Assembly: GCF_024679245.1 (NCBI RefSeq)
Contig: NC_090178.1
Coordinates: 28,739,955 to 28,803,954 of the forward strand
Direction of reading: 5' to 3'
DNA from: Pseudorasbora parva
Taxonomy: Eukaryota > Chordata > Actinopteri > Cypriniformes > Gobionidae
DNA length: 64,000 nt
Positions 1 to 11,910 of this stretch are shown here, one piece after another. The notes under the pieces were generated by a model that was given only the letters and a program-made list of their open reading frames with translations, searched no databases and was not told the DNA's origin. The translations under genes were made by a program, and so were the position numbers. Position 1 is the stretch's first letter. Every line of letters starts with the position of its first letter.

Positions 1-204
1 AGAAGAGGACAGAGAAATCAAAAGCATTAGTAGTAGTTTTTCTACTCAACACAGAGAAGAAATCAATACCAGGGAGGGTTGTAGCAAATATTAGAACTGA
101 AGGAGACAAAATTTTAATTGGAATTAAATTAACTTACTAACTTAACTAGGCTTTTAAAACCATGATATACACTATTTTGCCAAAGGTTTTGGGACACCTG
201 CCTT

Positions 205-640
205 TACATGCACATGAACTTCAAATATGCAGTTGGCCCACCTTTTGCAGCTATAATAGCTTTAACTCTTTTGGGAAGGCTTTCCACAAGGTTAAGGAGT
301 GTATTAATGGGAATTTTTGACAATTCTTGTAAAAGCGCATGTGTGAGGTCAGGGACTGATGTTGGACGAGAAGGCCTGTCCAGCGGTCTCCACTCTAATT
401 CTTCCCAAAGGCGTTCTATCGGGTTGAGGTCAGAACCCTATGCAGGCCAGTCAAGTTCGTCCACACCAAACTCACTCATCCATGTCTTTATGGACCTTGC
501 TTTGTGCACTGGTGGGTAGATATGTTGGAGCAGGAAGGGGCCATCCCCAAACTTGGGAGCATGAAATTGTCCAAAATGTCTTGGTATGCTGAAGCATTAA
601 GAGTTCATTTCACTGGAACTAAAGGTCCAAGCCCAACCCC
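205..640 (-). pseudogene. Tc1-like transposase, C-terminal remnant
   Basis: On the minus strand the sequence reads EFGVDELDWPA, a stop, then SDLNPIERLWEELEWRPLDR and a tail ending KRVKAIIAAKGGPTAY. DLNPIERLWEELE carries the last acidic residue of the DD34E catalytic triad. The in-frame TAG and missing N-terminal half make it inactive. It would have cut and pasted the element through the flanking TA inverted repeats. Confidence 0.75.
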
Positions 641-984
641 TGAAAAACAACAACCCACCATTTCCCCCCTCCACCAAACTTTACACCTGGCACAACGCAG
701 TCAAGCAAGTACCGTTATCCAGTCAACTGCCAAACCCAGGATTGTCCATTTGATTGTCAGACAGAAAAGCATGATTTACATAGACAAATTCACAAAGACA
801 CGTCTCAATTGCTCTAGAGTTCAGTAACAGCATGCTTTACAATGCTTTAATTCACTGAGCGACCCATTCTTTCACAAATGTTTGTAGAAGCAGTCTGCAT
901 GCCTCGGTGTCTGATTTTATACACCTGCGGCAATAGAAGTGAAAGGAACACCTGAATTTAATGATGTGGAGGGGTGTTCCAATA

Positions 985-1400
985 AAACCTGTCAACTTTT
1001 GGGTATCAAAATCCAGGCGAGATTGGGGTGTGTTTGACAAAATTTACAAATTGCGTGACTGTCCTCCACCTGCTCCTCTTCAGAAAAATTACATTCGCTG
1101 TCCCATTGATCACAGTATTTACATATTTACAGGGTTTTGGTTTTTTGGCAGGAGTGCCTTCCGTCTTACGTCCATCATCCGTCTGTTTTTTGTGTGTTTT
1201 TTTTCCCCACGTTGTCACTCGTCATCTGACCTCACACACTAACCTCCCAATAACGGCAACCTACAGTACTGTAGGCTACTGCAAATGGCAATTATCGCAA
1301 GGCTAGTTACAGAGCTCAGATTGGAAATGTTTTTGTTTGTTTCCTCTAATAATACGGGAAAATATTTTCCCGGCCAAAACGGTATACTTGACAGGTATGG
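985..1400. mobile_element. Short insertion inside the Tc1 remnant (possible hAT-like MITE)
   Basis: The Tc1 end sequence is interrupted between two near copies of the same octamer: TTCCAATA at 977-984 and TCCCAATA at 1401-1408, consistent with an 8-bp target duplication with one change. Near its ends lie ACCTGTCAA and the inverted TTGACAGGT, offset by two bases. No coding potential. Family not recognised. Confidence 0.5.
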
Positions 1401-1659
1401 TCCCAATACTTTTGACAATATAGTGTAAAAAAAACAACTAATAATAATAAAACAAAATAAAATTAAAATGTTGATTTAGTGCTTCTCACTGAAGTGTGAT
1501 AGATAGTTTGTTTTGAAAGGGAACTGTAAGTCTGATTGATGAGCTCTGAAAAGATACGCACCAGTACCTGAAAAGCCATACATCATAATCACATGCAGCA
1601 GAGACTGATTAAAGTCAAATATGATGAAACATTATGGCTCACATAAGACTCAAACTCAC

Positions 1660-1813
1660 CAAGAAAAGCAGAGGGGGAGACCGTTCCGTTACTGCGAGAG
1701 ACCATGACGCTGATCCCCGTCTCCACAAAGGGCACAGAGAAGTCCACAACCTCTGACCTCTCTTCGTTGATAGTGAGGGAGCCGATGGCCATGTCTGCCC
1801 GCTTATACACAAC
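1660..1813 (-). CDS. grin2d: GluN2D-like subunit, coding exon 8 (S1 lobe to pre-M1), last exon in window
   Basis: Residues 533-583 plus one base. The acceptor tctctag precedes [19 protein letters not shown], then [20 protein letters not shown] and [10 protein letters not shown], ending at TTG|gtgagt. S544, T546 and R551 correspond to the glutamate-contacting Ser, Thr and Arg of GluN2 subunits, so the S1 binding set is complete. N574-G-T is a sequon. The next exon (pre-M1, M1 to M3) is not in the remaining 1659 bases, so the gene continues off the left edge. Confidence 0.97.
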
Positions 1814-2263
1814 CTAGAGAACAGGAGGATTATATTTTTTGCCCTTTTGCCACTTTTATTTGTAGTAGGAAAGTTTTATTTACAGGATTATAGGGCCTCT
1901 TTTTACAGGAGCATGATTCCCTGTAAAATGCTGTTGTGGCCCAGTAAAGTTTTACTGATTAATCCTTGTTTGACAAGGGAAATTACCATATACTGACCTA
2001 AGAAACAGGCTATCTTAGTCAATGGATATGATCATCTCCAAAATGTCAGGGACTATGTTAGGGTGGATACCTCTTCTCTTACCTTAGATCTTCTTGGGAA
2101 CCTCAGATTTGCTCAGAGATAATGTGGCCACGGTGACTTGCAGAGGAATGAGAGATTGAAAGGTTGCTAGCTACCATGCTAACTAACTAATGTGTGATTG
2201 AATAGCTATGGCAAATCCCTATATTTGACTGGACATTGAAGAAGCAACTGGAAAGTACAGGAA

Positions 2264-2375
2264 GAGAGAGGGGGAACACGACTGGGATTGGGACTTGAAC
2301 TCAGTTCCCCATGAGTGCAACAGCACTGCAAACTGTATGTCTGAAGCACCACCCTCTGTGCCACAGCTCTGATAA
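2264..2375 (-). repeat. tRNA-derived SINE fragment
   Basis: On the minus strand an A-box-like GTGGCACAGAGGGTGG is followed by a B-box-like GAGTTCAAGTCCC and then a pyrimidine-rich body (ccctctctcttcctgtactttcc). This is the layout of a tRNA-headed fish SINE. Beyond 2264 the repeat fades. Old copy; family not named with confidence. Confidence 0.5.
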
Positions 2376-5300
2376 AATAAAATAAAAAAATGCATTATGG
2401 ATCAAGAAAGGCCACAAAGAAAGCTGCTGTATTAAAAGTGCATGGCCGAAGTAGTCCAAAGCATGGAGTACTTTATATTAAAACTTCAAAAAAAGATTGA
2501 GCATATAGTTTCATGTGGTCAAAGTGCTTGTGCCATTAAATGTGCTAAAGTGGCTTTGTTCTTATCAGTAAATATTATTAAATAAGTTATGTAAGTGAAT
2601 ATTAGTTGGTAGACATTGAATTTAGATCTAAATTAATGTAAAATGATCATTAAATCAATTTTTTTAAAATATGGTTTATGTTAGTTCACTAATGCTCTGG
2701 GAAGATGAATCTGTATTTAAACTGGGTCATTAATGTAGTAGAAATGTGAAATCATTTTTACATTTGGTGCTTTCTAGACTGAGATAAGACAGAAAATGTA
2801 TTTTTGTCTAATGGGGATGAAAGACAACAATTCCCAGAATGCTTCGCTGCACTACGAGGCCACTCCCAAAGCCACCTCTACTGAATCACTGATCACTTTC
2901 CCACTACGTTCATCATCATAAAATCAGTTCAGTTAGAGAACAGACACTACAATTAAAAACTGAACGTGTCTGTTCAATAAAGTGAGTGAGCAAGAGTCAC
3001 GGCACAAACGCAGCAGGAGTCAGATTACATTCGTTGCGATATTGATATTGTTGTGATATGCTAATTGCCGAAGTAAACCTTTAATAAAGCCTCAACCTCT
3101 TCGAAGGATAATCGTATTTTTTAAACTTCATTGTTGATTCGAAAAGTAAACAACTCTTAGTGCACGCACTAAGATTTAAATAAAATTCTGCATGAACTCA
3201 AACAATCAACATGTTCACCTCCCAAGTCCCACCGCCTTTACTTTGAAAAAGTACCATCTCGCAAGCAGGGCCGTTTTGATCAGGGAATTTTTACCCTGAC
3301 CTATATTTAGACCCCAGTACCTGCGGCCGAACTACATCAATTCCCTAGTTCCTAGGGAAAGTTCCCGCGGAGGAAATGCGGCTATTATCACAGTTTTTTG
3401 CCAAAGTTTAGAAAATGGTAATAAAATATGCCAAAAAACGGTGTCAGAATAAATTAATCTTGATAATGTCAGATTTTGTTTGACTAAATGTTCTGTTCTG
3501 TTAATGTTTAAAAGTCAACTTATTTTCTTTGTCAAAAATAAGGTAAAGGTTTACTTTAATTTACTTTAATCATAGGTTAGAATTATGTAAATAAGAAACT
3601 GAACTACTGAAATAATCTGTAACCCATAGTTACATTAATCCCACATAATACTACAGAGAATGTAAAACTGCTGCTCCAAAAGTCAACGGAATTGAATGCT
3701 TTGGCTCTTTGAACCCTACCCCCAGGCCCAAATAAGGGTGCACCTTTTTTGACTCCATGGGGAGAAGCGCCAGCTACACCCCTGGCAGAAAGAGGACATA
3801 AAATGTTAGGGAGAGAAGAGTGGAACGAGCTGGGGAATTGACACGAAGATGAATCAAACTTGTGAAGCCCGCATGAGCACCACGGCCCAAAATTTCTTCT
3901 ACACTTTACTGATCAAAGCACTCACTGTGCAGTGTGCACTAAAACTAGACATTCAAAGAACTATCAAGAACTGGTGATGTACAACAGAGGCGAGTCCTCG
4001 GCATGGAATCAGCATTTTGCCTGAACACAGGGGCCATATGTGGTGTGTAACAGGTGGTCTATCTGCAAATTCAGAGAACCTCCATCTCTAATTAATATTC
4101 AATCCACATACTGGCTGCATTCCAGTATACATAAATTGGCCGGGCAGATAGTGTAGTAAGAAGCCTGCACACATAGACACTACAGGAGGCAGGTTATCCA
4201 TCTCGAGACAGTATACCCCATACAGAGAGAAAGCATGTACGGGAATACCAAAAAGGAGGGACAACATTAACATCTTTACTTTCCAGTGCAGCACTTTTCT
4301 CACTTTGCATTCTGTTTTATATTCCTAAATGGTGTGAAAAGCTCATGATGCAGAGGAATGGGATTTATGGCGACGAGTGCAGAGTTGAGTCACTGCCTAA
4401 AATCATGCAGGTTACAAGCTTTCCCAAAGCTCCTTTGACAGCTTGAGCGCTGAAAAGACGTGCACCTGTCTGTGCCTATGAATGTGGGAGACGGGATTGT
4501 TTAGGTGGTGTAATTTCCAGTGTGTATCGAAAGCTTTCGCATCTTTGTGGAAAGTGAGCCTGCACATTTGTTGGTCTGCAGAGATTGCGGAAAGAACATC
4601 GATGAAGTTGTTTCCTCGCGAGCACGCCGCAGTCCCGGTCCTGCTGCAGGCCAGCACAACGCACAGGGGAAATGTGGACCTGTCGTAGATAGAAGATCAA
4701 AGCCGCTCACGCACACACACTCTCGCAGCCTGAGAAAATAACCCTTAGCACTGTGCCTACAGGGGCTGTGCTGACAGCTGATTGGCTGAGCATCAAAATA
4801 TGCAGTGAGCGAGAGAGGGAGAGTGAGAGAGAGGGAAAGGAAAAGACTGAGAAAAAGAAAAAGATGTGGTCACAGAAAAAGAGATATGCTAAAAACCAAG
4901 GAGCGGGTTGGGGGAGAACATAAAATACCGTGAGAAATATTAAGAGCAGAAGGATGGAAAGGAAGAAGGAATGAGACAGAGAAAAGAGCCGTTTCCATTC
5001 CCTAGCAACTGTCTCGAACAGGCGTCACTCCAGGGTGTGAGCGCCACAGCGGGGTCTCGCTCTCAAAACAACAACCTCCTGTCTGTCATTCGCACTCGCA
5101 CATATCATTGGCAAGTCGTTTTTGGCTGGCTTCAGGCCTCTGTCTTGGATACCTCTGTGTATGTGCATGTGACCTATTATTCAAATCCCTCAGCACTGTG
5201 TTAAAAGGGTTCAGAGTGTTTCAGCAGTCCTGGAGGCCGGCAGATACGGGTGGGATTCAGTCATCAAACAGGGAAACAAGTGACTTCTCTGTTACATCAT

Positions 5301-6061
5301 GCACTGTACTGGAATTACAAGTTCAAATCCTTTACAAAGAGCAGCACTACAGTCCTACAGTCCTAGAGACCCATCACTCAGACTCTCAAGAATATCACAA
5401 AATATCAATCTCTTCAGCAAACCTTTATTATTATAATAGCTTTTATTAAGGACATTAACACTTTACCACATTATAAAATGATCTCATTTAAAAGTTAGAT
5501 TAGAGAAAGTTTAATTAATTTCCCTTTTATTTATACTGTCAGAAGTGACAGTAACAGCATGTTCTTTTGTAACTGTATGCTCTTTTTTGAACTTACTATG
5601 TATCAAAGAATCCTGAAAAAAATGTAAATGGCTGATGAAAATTCAGCTTTGCCATCATAGGAACAAATTACATTTAAATATATAATTCCAAACATATTAC
5701 AGTATCCAAAAGGGTTAAGACCATTTAAACTGTTTAATTTGCAAACATATTTCATGTCAGTAATATGCTTTTGGTTAAAGGGGGAGTGAAACACTCAGTT
5801 TCAGTCAGTGTCATGTCAATCTTGAGTACCTATAGAGTAGCATTGCATCCTGCATATCTCCGAAAAGTCTTTATTTTTTTTATAATTATATAAGAAAGAT
5901 GCGCTGTTCGGAGTCTTTCCGAAAAAAGCCGAGCGGGTGGGGGCGTATCGTGTGGGCGAAGCTAAAGAATGACGAGTGGCGCGCCGCTGTTATTGTGTTG
6001 AGTGCGTCGTAAAGCTGTGTCATCCCTAACAGCGGGAAAAAACTTTATTCAAAATAAAAAA

Positions 6062-6172
6062 ATGGCTTTTAATCAGATACAGCCATACATCTATGATCCG
6101 GAATCAGACCCAGAGGCTGCAGTTGAACAGGAGCAGCAGCAAAAAACGACTAGAGCAGGACGTCTCTATGTG
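6062..6172 (+). CDS. Acidic N-terminal exon (QPYIYDPESD) of a second transposon ORF
   Basis: Starting at ATG 6062 the frame reads MAFNQIQPYIYDPESDPEA followed by a Glu/Gln-rich run and RAGRLYV, then a possible donor (GTG|gtacaag). Downstream, after a candidate acceptor at about 6266, one frame reads CTCGKCSC. The QPY-x-DP-x-SD plus C-x-C-G-x-C arrangement resembles the ends of fish transposon-associated ORFs with a P2X7-type cytoplasmic domain; this family name is from memory and is an inference. The two frames do not join in phase, so the gene is probably broken. It points towards the THAP exon from the other end of the same element. Confidence 0.4.
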
Positions 6173-6656
6173 GTACAAGTTATACACTAACTATATAATA
6201 TGCTTAGCGACTTGTGTTATTTACATATTTATACTTGAATTATATCATCGTATTTTTTGTCTTTGAAGGTGTACATGTGGGAAGTGCAGTTGTGCACGTG
6301 TGTGTGTTTACGCGTGGTTTGTGTAGACAATTGTAGAAAGCGGACTGGTTTTGCACGGCAGGCTAGTGTTTACATAGAAAGACATGGAATAGTAGGCTAG
6401 CGCATTTGAATGATGAAGCGCGCTTATTTAGTTCAACATATTTCCCCACTCTTTGTGTATTGTTGTTTGGAGTGCTTTTACAATACACAAACATAAAGTT
6501 ACACATATAGTGGCCAGCTAAACAAATGTACACGCACTACACATCGCATGCTCCATTGATCAATTAACTATACGTGATCATGTTTGGGCTACTTGATGGG
6601 CATAGGCAAAAACACAGACATTTGAAGCAGTCTTACTCACCGCCTGCGGTTCTTAC

Positions 6657-6907
6657 GTTGGGACCTTTATCGTTGGGACTGCTCCATCCTTCAGCATTAG
6701 GCGATCGGAAAATCCGGCGTCGAACTGGGCCTTGTTTATGAAACAGTCGGCACCGAAATGCAGTGAACAGACATAAACCTTTGCGCAACTCAGTTGCTGA
6801 TCCGGAAAAGCAAATTCCATCCACTGTTGCCTTAACGCGGGGTTTTTTGGCGATCTGTACAGGGCTGTCTTGGTCTGGCAACCAAAAACGCACTTTTTTG
6901 GTGACAT
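6657..6907 (-). CDS. THAP zinc-finger domain exon (transposon-encoded)
   Basis: The ATG at 6907 opens MSPKKCVFGCQTK, then KNPALRQQWMEFAFP, VYVCSLHFGADCF and LKDGAVPTI. This is a complete THAP pattern: C-x3-C, the conserved Trp and Phe, C-x2-H, and an AVPTI box at the end. THAP domains are Zn-dependent DNA-binding modules used by P-element and Kolobok-type transposases. The frame is open throughout and stops being THAP at a plausible donor (CCAAC|gtaagaac), so this looks like exon 1 of a spliced transposase gene. No catalytic exon follows within the element, so it is likely an orphan exon. Confidence 0.7.
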
Positions 6908-8079
6908 TGTTAATTTCTTGAAGTCACATCACCTGTGCAGCACAGCCTACGAGCCCCGCTTTGATGGGCGTAGCCTGTTGCTTTCGCACTCTCCCTCTCT
7001 CTCTCACGCTCTTCCGGTAGAATTGCCCGTACAAGGAAATTCCGACCTATTAACGTCAAGTGGACCCATGATCGAAAAAAACTTGCCGAAACTTATGACT
7101 AACCGGAAGTAGTATTTTTGACAAAGAAATACTCCCATCAAACGTCCACCTTAACTTTTGAAACTTTGTCTATGTTTAGTATGGGATTCCATGTCTTTAA
7201 CCGTGTAAAAAGATCAGTATGCATGAAACAGCATTTCACCCCCCCTTTAAATATACTTACTTCAAAATACAAACACACTTATTTTTTTATTCAGTTTTTA
7301 GTCTTAGATTAATCCATCAGTTTATTGGACTGACAGCCATAGTTTCTAACAATTAAAAATAAAATACAAATATGTTTGTGGAAAATAAATATTTCTTGTT
7401 GTGCTTTGTTTCTAACTTTTTAAGGATCCTTGAAAATTGTACTGTAATTGTACTAGTAGAAAAAATACACACTTTTATTTTTAATAAATACAATTAAAAC
7501 AAATATAATTATCGCTTATAAAATATTTGACTGCAAAGACAATATAAAAGCCAAACAACATATTGTTTATATAATATCACGCTATTACATGCTATTTTTC
7601 CATGACCCTATAAACGGATGTTTATGCATGAAAATATATAGCTGCTTTTACATTTTAGGAAATGAGTCCCTCTCAAGGGGATCATCATATTTTAAGATTT
7701 GCCTTTGAGTTGAAAACCCTGGATATTCTCTCACCACACACCCACATACAGAGAACATTGAAATATGCCCTAGACTCCCATTGCCTCCATACTGCAAATT
7801 CACTGCACCATGACCTCATCTATCCCACAATCCCAGTGTTTGATCATCATGAGTACTAATACTAAAGGGAATAGCAGCCTTGCCTTTAATCTGCAGTCCT
7901 CTCTCCACCTAATGCCTGTATTTACATATGCAAGTAAAGTCTTCTAAGAGTTATCGCTGACAGTGCATCCAGGGCACTTGCTCATCAGAATAAGGAGAAT
8001 AAGGAGAGGGGCTGATGGGAATACAAGCTTGGCAAGTTTAAAGTAGGATGCAAAGAAAGATGCAAAAAGCCTCTCTCAC

Positions 8080-8248
8080 CTCTCCCACCATCCCGTTCCA
8101 AACACCATCAATCTTTTTCCCATGCTTCCCATTGGTCACCAAGTAAAGGTCATAGGTGAAGCCGACAATTCTGGCCAATCGCTTAAGAATGTCGATGCAG
8201 AATCCCTTGCAGCACTGTTTCATAGGTGCCACCCCTTCCTGAAGTGCA
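8080..8248 (-). CDS. grin2d: GluN2D-like subunit, coding exon 7 (S1 lobe, glutamate site)
   Basis: One base completing codon 476, then residues 477-532. The acceptor gattacag precedes [11 protein letters not shown], then [14 protein letters not shown] (C488 and C489 complete the S1 disulfides), then [21 protein letters not shown]518 of GKHG corresponds to the conserved glutamate-site histidine (H485 in GluN2A). The exon ends MVGE at GAG|gtgaga. [10 protein letters not shown] matches GluN2D; 2C has a different residue pattern here. Confidence 0.97.
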
Positions 8249-8403
8249 CTGTAATCAGAGAGAAAGTGCTCACTTAGCTTTATTGCATGTGTCAAGAAAA
8301 TCCATCACATTTCCAATAAGATTCAATTTAACATTTGTCGATGCATTTGGTACCAAATGTGTAATAATTCCTTTTTAGGAATAAAATATTTTGCAATCAT
8401 TTT

Positions 8404-8550
8404 AATAAAATAAAATAAAATAAAATAAAATAAAATAAAATAAAATAAAATAAAATAAAATAAAATAAAATAAAATAAAATAAAATAAAATAAAATAAAA
8501 TAAAATAAAATAAAATAAAATAAAATAAAATAAAATAAAATAAAATAAAA
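8404..8550. repeat. (TAAAA)n microsatellite, nearly 30 perfect units
   Basis: An almost unbroken array of the pentamer AAAAT/TAAAA about 147 bases long, followed by one imperfect unit. On the minus strand it yields a meaningless open frame of repeating FYFIL codons. It lies in intron 6 about 150 bases downstream of exon 7 and its length is likely to vary between individuals. Confidence 0.98.
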
Positions 8551-9845
8551 AATAAATAATAATTTAGAAGTTTGGGATCAGTAAGAGATTTTTTGTGCAT
8601 TCAATTATTCAATTATTCAAAAGGGACATTCAAATCTTTACTTTCATTCAAGGTACTGTTATCAACAATAAGAATACTAAGAAAAGTTGCTTCAGCAATT
8701 CAGCATATTAGAATGATTTGTCAAGGATTATGTGACACTAAAGACTGGAGTAATGATGATTAAAATTCAGCTTTATCATCACAGAAAAAAAATATATTTA
8801 ATAATTTATACTCTCTTTATAAACAGTAATACACTGTATTACTTTTTATAATATTATTACCTAATACTAATACTACTAATATTAATCATACCGAAGAATG
8901 ATATGCGGCAGAAGAATAAGAAGTGCATTACGATATAATGGGATGAAACACGGACGCACACACGACTGGTGTGGGAGTAGTGAAAAAGCATCCGCAGAGA
9001 CACACGTACACAGCAAGAGCTCAAGCAGATTGACAAGCAACATGATGGCTAAGTATGAGTAGAGATCGCCACAAGGCAATTCAAAATGAGAGGGGGAGTG
9101 AGAAAAAAAGAGAGAGGAAATGAGTGATCGATTGCAAAGCTAAGATAGGTGAGTATAGCCCCTGGAACTTCATAGTGATATCTTGGGGTTGTGAGAGACA
9201 CAGAGATAAAGACAAAATTGAAAGAATGTGACAAATGACTGGAGAAAGATGACCAAAGACTCCTGAGAATTTACTCTGTGTAAATTCTCTGGAACAACAT
9301 AAAGAAATAAAAAAGGCCATGATCATACATTCATACAGACATGCACGCTTATATAGGGGCTGAATGCTAAGCTTTTTTTCTACTGGCCCAGCTCGGGGCC
9401 GGTTCTTACATCAAAAACTACTAGCCGTACTCATATAATTTTTGTTAAATATTGTTAAAGACAAGTAAACTGTCAGAAATAAAAAAATAACAACTAATCA
9501 AATTAAAAGCAATAGCACAAATAAATATAATACAAATATACAAATAAAATAAACACTGCTTTGCATGTTTTTCAGGTAGAGAAAATGAATAAACAAATGG
9601 AAAATAGCTCTGCTTATCTTCACTGTATAAATTAAATCTAGATGAATTGTTTTTAAAAGTTACAAAAGTTCTTCAGTCAAGAGCATTGTTGTTTGATTGC
9701 CATAAAAAAGTCTGAATTTTTTTTTTACATGTGTTTTGCTTCTCAACTGTTTATATTCACTAAAGATACAACAGACTAAGTTTACTAGCATACTTGCAGA
9801 GACCAGCATTTTTTGATGTAATGTTGTGTGAATATGTCCTTACAA

Positions 9846-10921
9846 TAGGGGTATCGAAATTAATTATTTCTTCGATGCATCGTGATGCAGACGAGGATGA
9901 TTCGGTATTGGTTTAGTAATAGACCATAACTGGTTATAATGTACTGATTATTTTCTGATGACATTTGTAATGTACGTGATTTGTTGCGGTAGCACAAAAA
10001 TGGCAGAGGGAGGGGAAAGACGTAAGTAATTAAAAATGCTCCAACTACTTTAAAAGCTGACATCTGGGTACATTTCGGCTTTAATGAACAACCCAGTAAG
10101 CACAACCTGGAGAACTGTGTGTAAAATAAAGGTATGATTTATCAAAATGATTTCATTTGCACTTGGGCACATAAATGTATCCCCACAAAACGAATGTAAA
10201 TCCAATCTTTAATTCCCACACTATATGCAGATTTAATGAAGTTCATGTCACTGAAAACAACAAATATGAGCTGCATTTTATTGATCATCAGCTAATTTCA
10301 AATTCAAAGACCACAATATGAGCGGGAGCAGACAACGCACTAATAAGATCATTCAGTTTCTTTACTTTTAATGAAAACACTTTACTTTCGGTTTAATGTG
10401 CGGTAGTTTGTGCGAACAGGCTTAATGAAGAGATACTCTGTGGCGATGCGTGCTGCGGTAGTGCTGTCATATCTAACTATAACATGACATATAGCCTATA
10501 ACATGCTCTCATATGTTTATTTTTTTTAGCATTGTTGGGAGGAGTAAAATTTACATGTGTTGTTTCAACAACCAGACGGATTTAGACTTTAGTTTTGACT
10601 GTAAGGTGGACCAGACTACTCTTAAAGTGGCTTTTAGTATTTACTTTTGTGTATTTATTCTAAATGCTTCTGTTGTCTTCTGTGCCCAGACTTGAGTTCT
10701 GTTTGATGTTTGATACATTAAAGCTTGTTTTCTTTGAACAGGTTAAAATTAAAGGTTCAGTTCATATAACTGACTGCTTGTATTTACTGACAAAACTGTA
10801 TACATGTATACATGAGGACGCAGTGGATCGTCAATGCATCGCGATATCAAATTGACCCAAATCGATGGCATGATAATTGTAATCTAACCGAACTGTGAAA
10901 CCAGCGCAAGGTCACACCCTA
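9846..10921. mobile_element. hAT-like element remnant (TAGGGGTATCGAAATT... end)
   Basis: The left end TAGGGGTATCGAAATTAAT continues into cttcgatgcatcg. The right end has the inverted counterpart: gtcaatgcatcgcgatatc, then ggtcacaccctA. Termini starting TAGGGGT and ending ACCCTA are typical of hAT elements. The flanking octamers do not match, so no target duplication can be shown. No transposase detected inside. Confidence 0.5.
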
Positions 10922-11257
10922 AGACTTTCAAGAGCAAAAAGTTAGCAAAATTCAAATTTAGCATTCATCATGCATGCGTGATGAAAGTGTTTTTTGCTGG
11001 TTTCATTTTCATGGCATCGATGGGCGCAAGTGCATTTGCTTAAATAGCAAATGCACTCGTGCCCATCCATTCGCCCATGGGATAGGCCAATATTAGCCTG
11101 GATGCCAGCCGAACTCAGTCCCAACCACAACATTTGAGCTCGGGCGGTTCAGTCTGGACTCAATCCATATTTGTTGTGTTTTTTAAGGAGCGCGTTGGTA
11201 ATGTGCGTCTATAGGCGCACAGCAGCGCACATAAAATGTTTTAAATATTAAAACTTG

Positions 11258-11910
11258 GGCCGGGACTCGATTAAAAAAATTAATCTAATTAATTAGAGAC
11301 TTTGTAATTAATTAATCAAAATTAATCGCATTTTAATTGCATATAAATATTTGACGTGAGAACAGTGAGAAGTAATTTTCACATGGATTTTTAGTATACC
11401 ATTGAATAATGACTGAATACATAAGCTTAATCAACAAAATATTGTTTATTTATTTCAGTCCAACAGACCAGTGCAATGTTTGCCATTAAGTGTAGCAAAA
11501 GCATATTTGTGATATTTGAGGCTCAATGTGTTGCGGTGATACGAAAATTCCTTGTTGTATAGCTTGCACACAACCATGCTCTTGTCGACGCTTCCATCCT
11601 TTCGTTTTTTAAAACAAAATTTCCCATCCACGGGGCCAAGAAAAGCGGTCTCATCAGCTTCTTCGTAAATTTTCACTATGGTTTGTTGTTGTCGTGACCA
11701 TAGGTCGTGACCGTCGTGACTCCTATGCCAGACGCGTGAGCGCTAGTTGGCGTTCCAGTATAATCGGTCCGTCGAAACTCATTCACTGAAAAACGTTCTG
11801 CGATGCAAAAATAAGTGTGGTTAAAATTATTTATTTATTTTTTGCGTAATTCATCTTAATTAACGTGTTAAAGTCCCATAATTAATTAATCTTAATTAAC
11901 GTGTTAAAGT
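11258..11910. mobile_element. hAT element remnant with BED zinc-finger exon
   Basis: The left end GGGCCGGGACTCGATTAAAA and the right side, with two copies of CTTAATTAACGTGTTAAAGT (the first running into the inverted CCC), are the TAAT-rich termini of a fish hAT family. It encloses the BED-finger remnant on the minus strand. Exact right boundary is uncertain, because the end sequence is partly duplicated near 11850-11910. Confidence 0.6.
11455..11676 (-). pseudogene. hAT transposase BED zinc-finger fragment
   Basis: The frame reads EADETAFLGPVDGKF, then MVVCKLYNKEFSYHR and LSLKYHKYAFA. The usual family form is C-x2-C...H-x-S-x2-L-x-x-H. Here the second cysteine is Tyr (CKLY), so the Zn site is broken. 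The catalytic region is absent. BED fingers bind the terminal repeats in hAT transposases. Confidence 0.65.

Larger units (their letters stand above)
168..1427 (-). mobile_element. Degraded Tc1/mariner-like element, split by a second insertion
   Basis: The ends read CACTATTTTGCCAAAGG at the left and the inverted CAATATAGTGTA at the right, flanked by TA. The familiar left motif is the 'CCAAA(A)G-T-TTGGGACACC' terminus of a widespread fish Tc1-like family. Transposase remnants are on the minus strand. The middle is deleted relative to a full copy, and the right end is split at 985-1400 by another element. Non-autonomous. Confidence 0.8.
1..1659 (-). other. grin2d: Part of the grin2d intron after exon 8
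   Basis: Intron sequence downstream of exon 8, most of it occupied by a degraded Tc1-like element (168-1427). Bases 1-167 and 1428-1659 are A+T-rich with no recognisable exon. Confidence 0.7.
5779..7246. mobile_element. TTAA-flanked DNA transposon, Kolobok-like, carrying a THAP exon
   Basis: The element is bounded by TTAA at 5775-5778 and 7247-7250. The left end is AGGGGGAGTGAAAC and the right end, inverted, is AGGGGGGGTGAAATGC, so the termini match at 12 of 14 positions. A TTAA target and a THAP-domain protein together are hallmarks of the Kolobok superfamily; piggyBac shares the TTAA but not the THAP. It contains a THAP exon on the minus strand near the right end and a second, convergent exon on the plus strand near the left end. 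At 1.47 kb it is too short for a full transposase and is probably a non-autonomous derivative. Confidence 0.75.
1814..8079 (-). other. grin2d: grin2d intron 7: content summary
   Basis: A 6.3-kb intron between exons 7 and 8. It holds a probable tRNA-derived SINE (2264-2375), repeat-like sequence around 2820-3380 with blocks familiar from interspersed fish repeats, apparently unique sequence from 3700 to 5770 including a G+C-richer block near 4450-4740, the TTAA element 5779-7246, and A+T-rich sequence to exon 7. No additional exon seen. Confidence 0.6.

Noticed and set aside
8397..8600. Open frame of repeating FYFIL codons
   Set aside because: It is only the translation of the TAAAA microsatellite.
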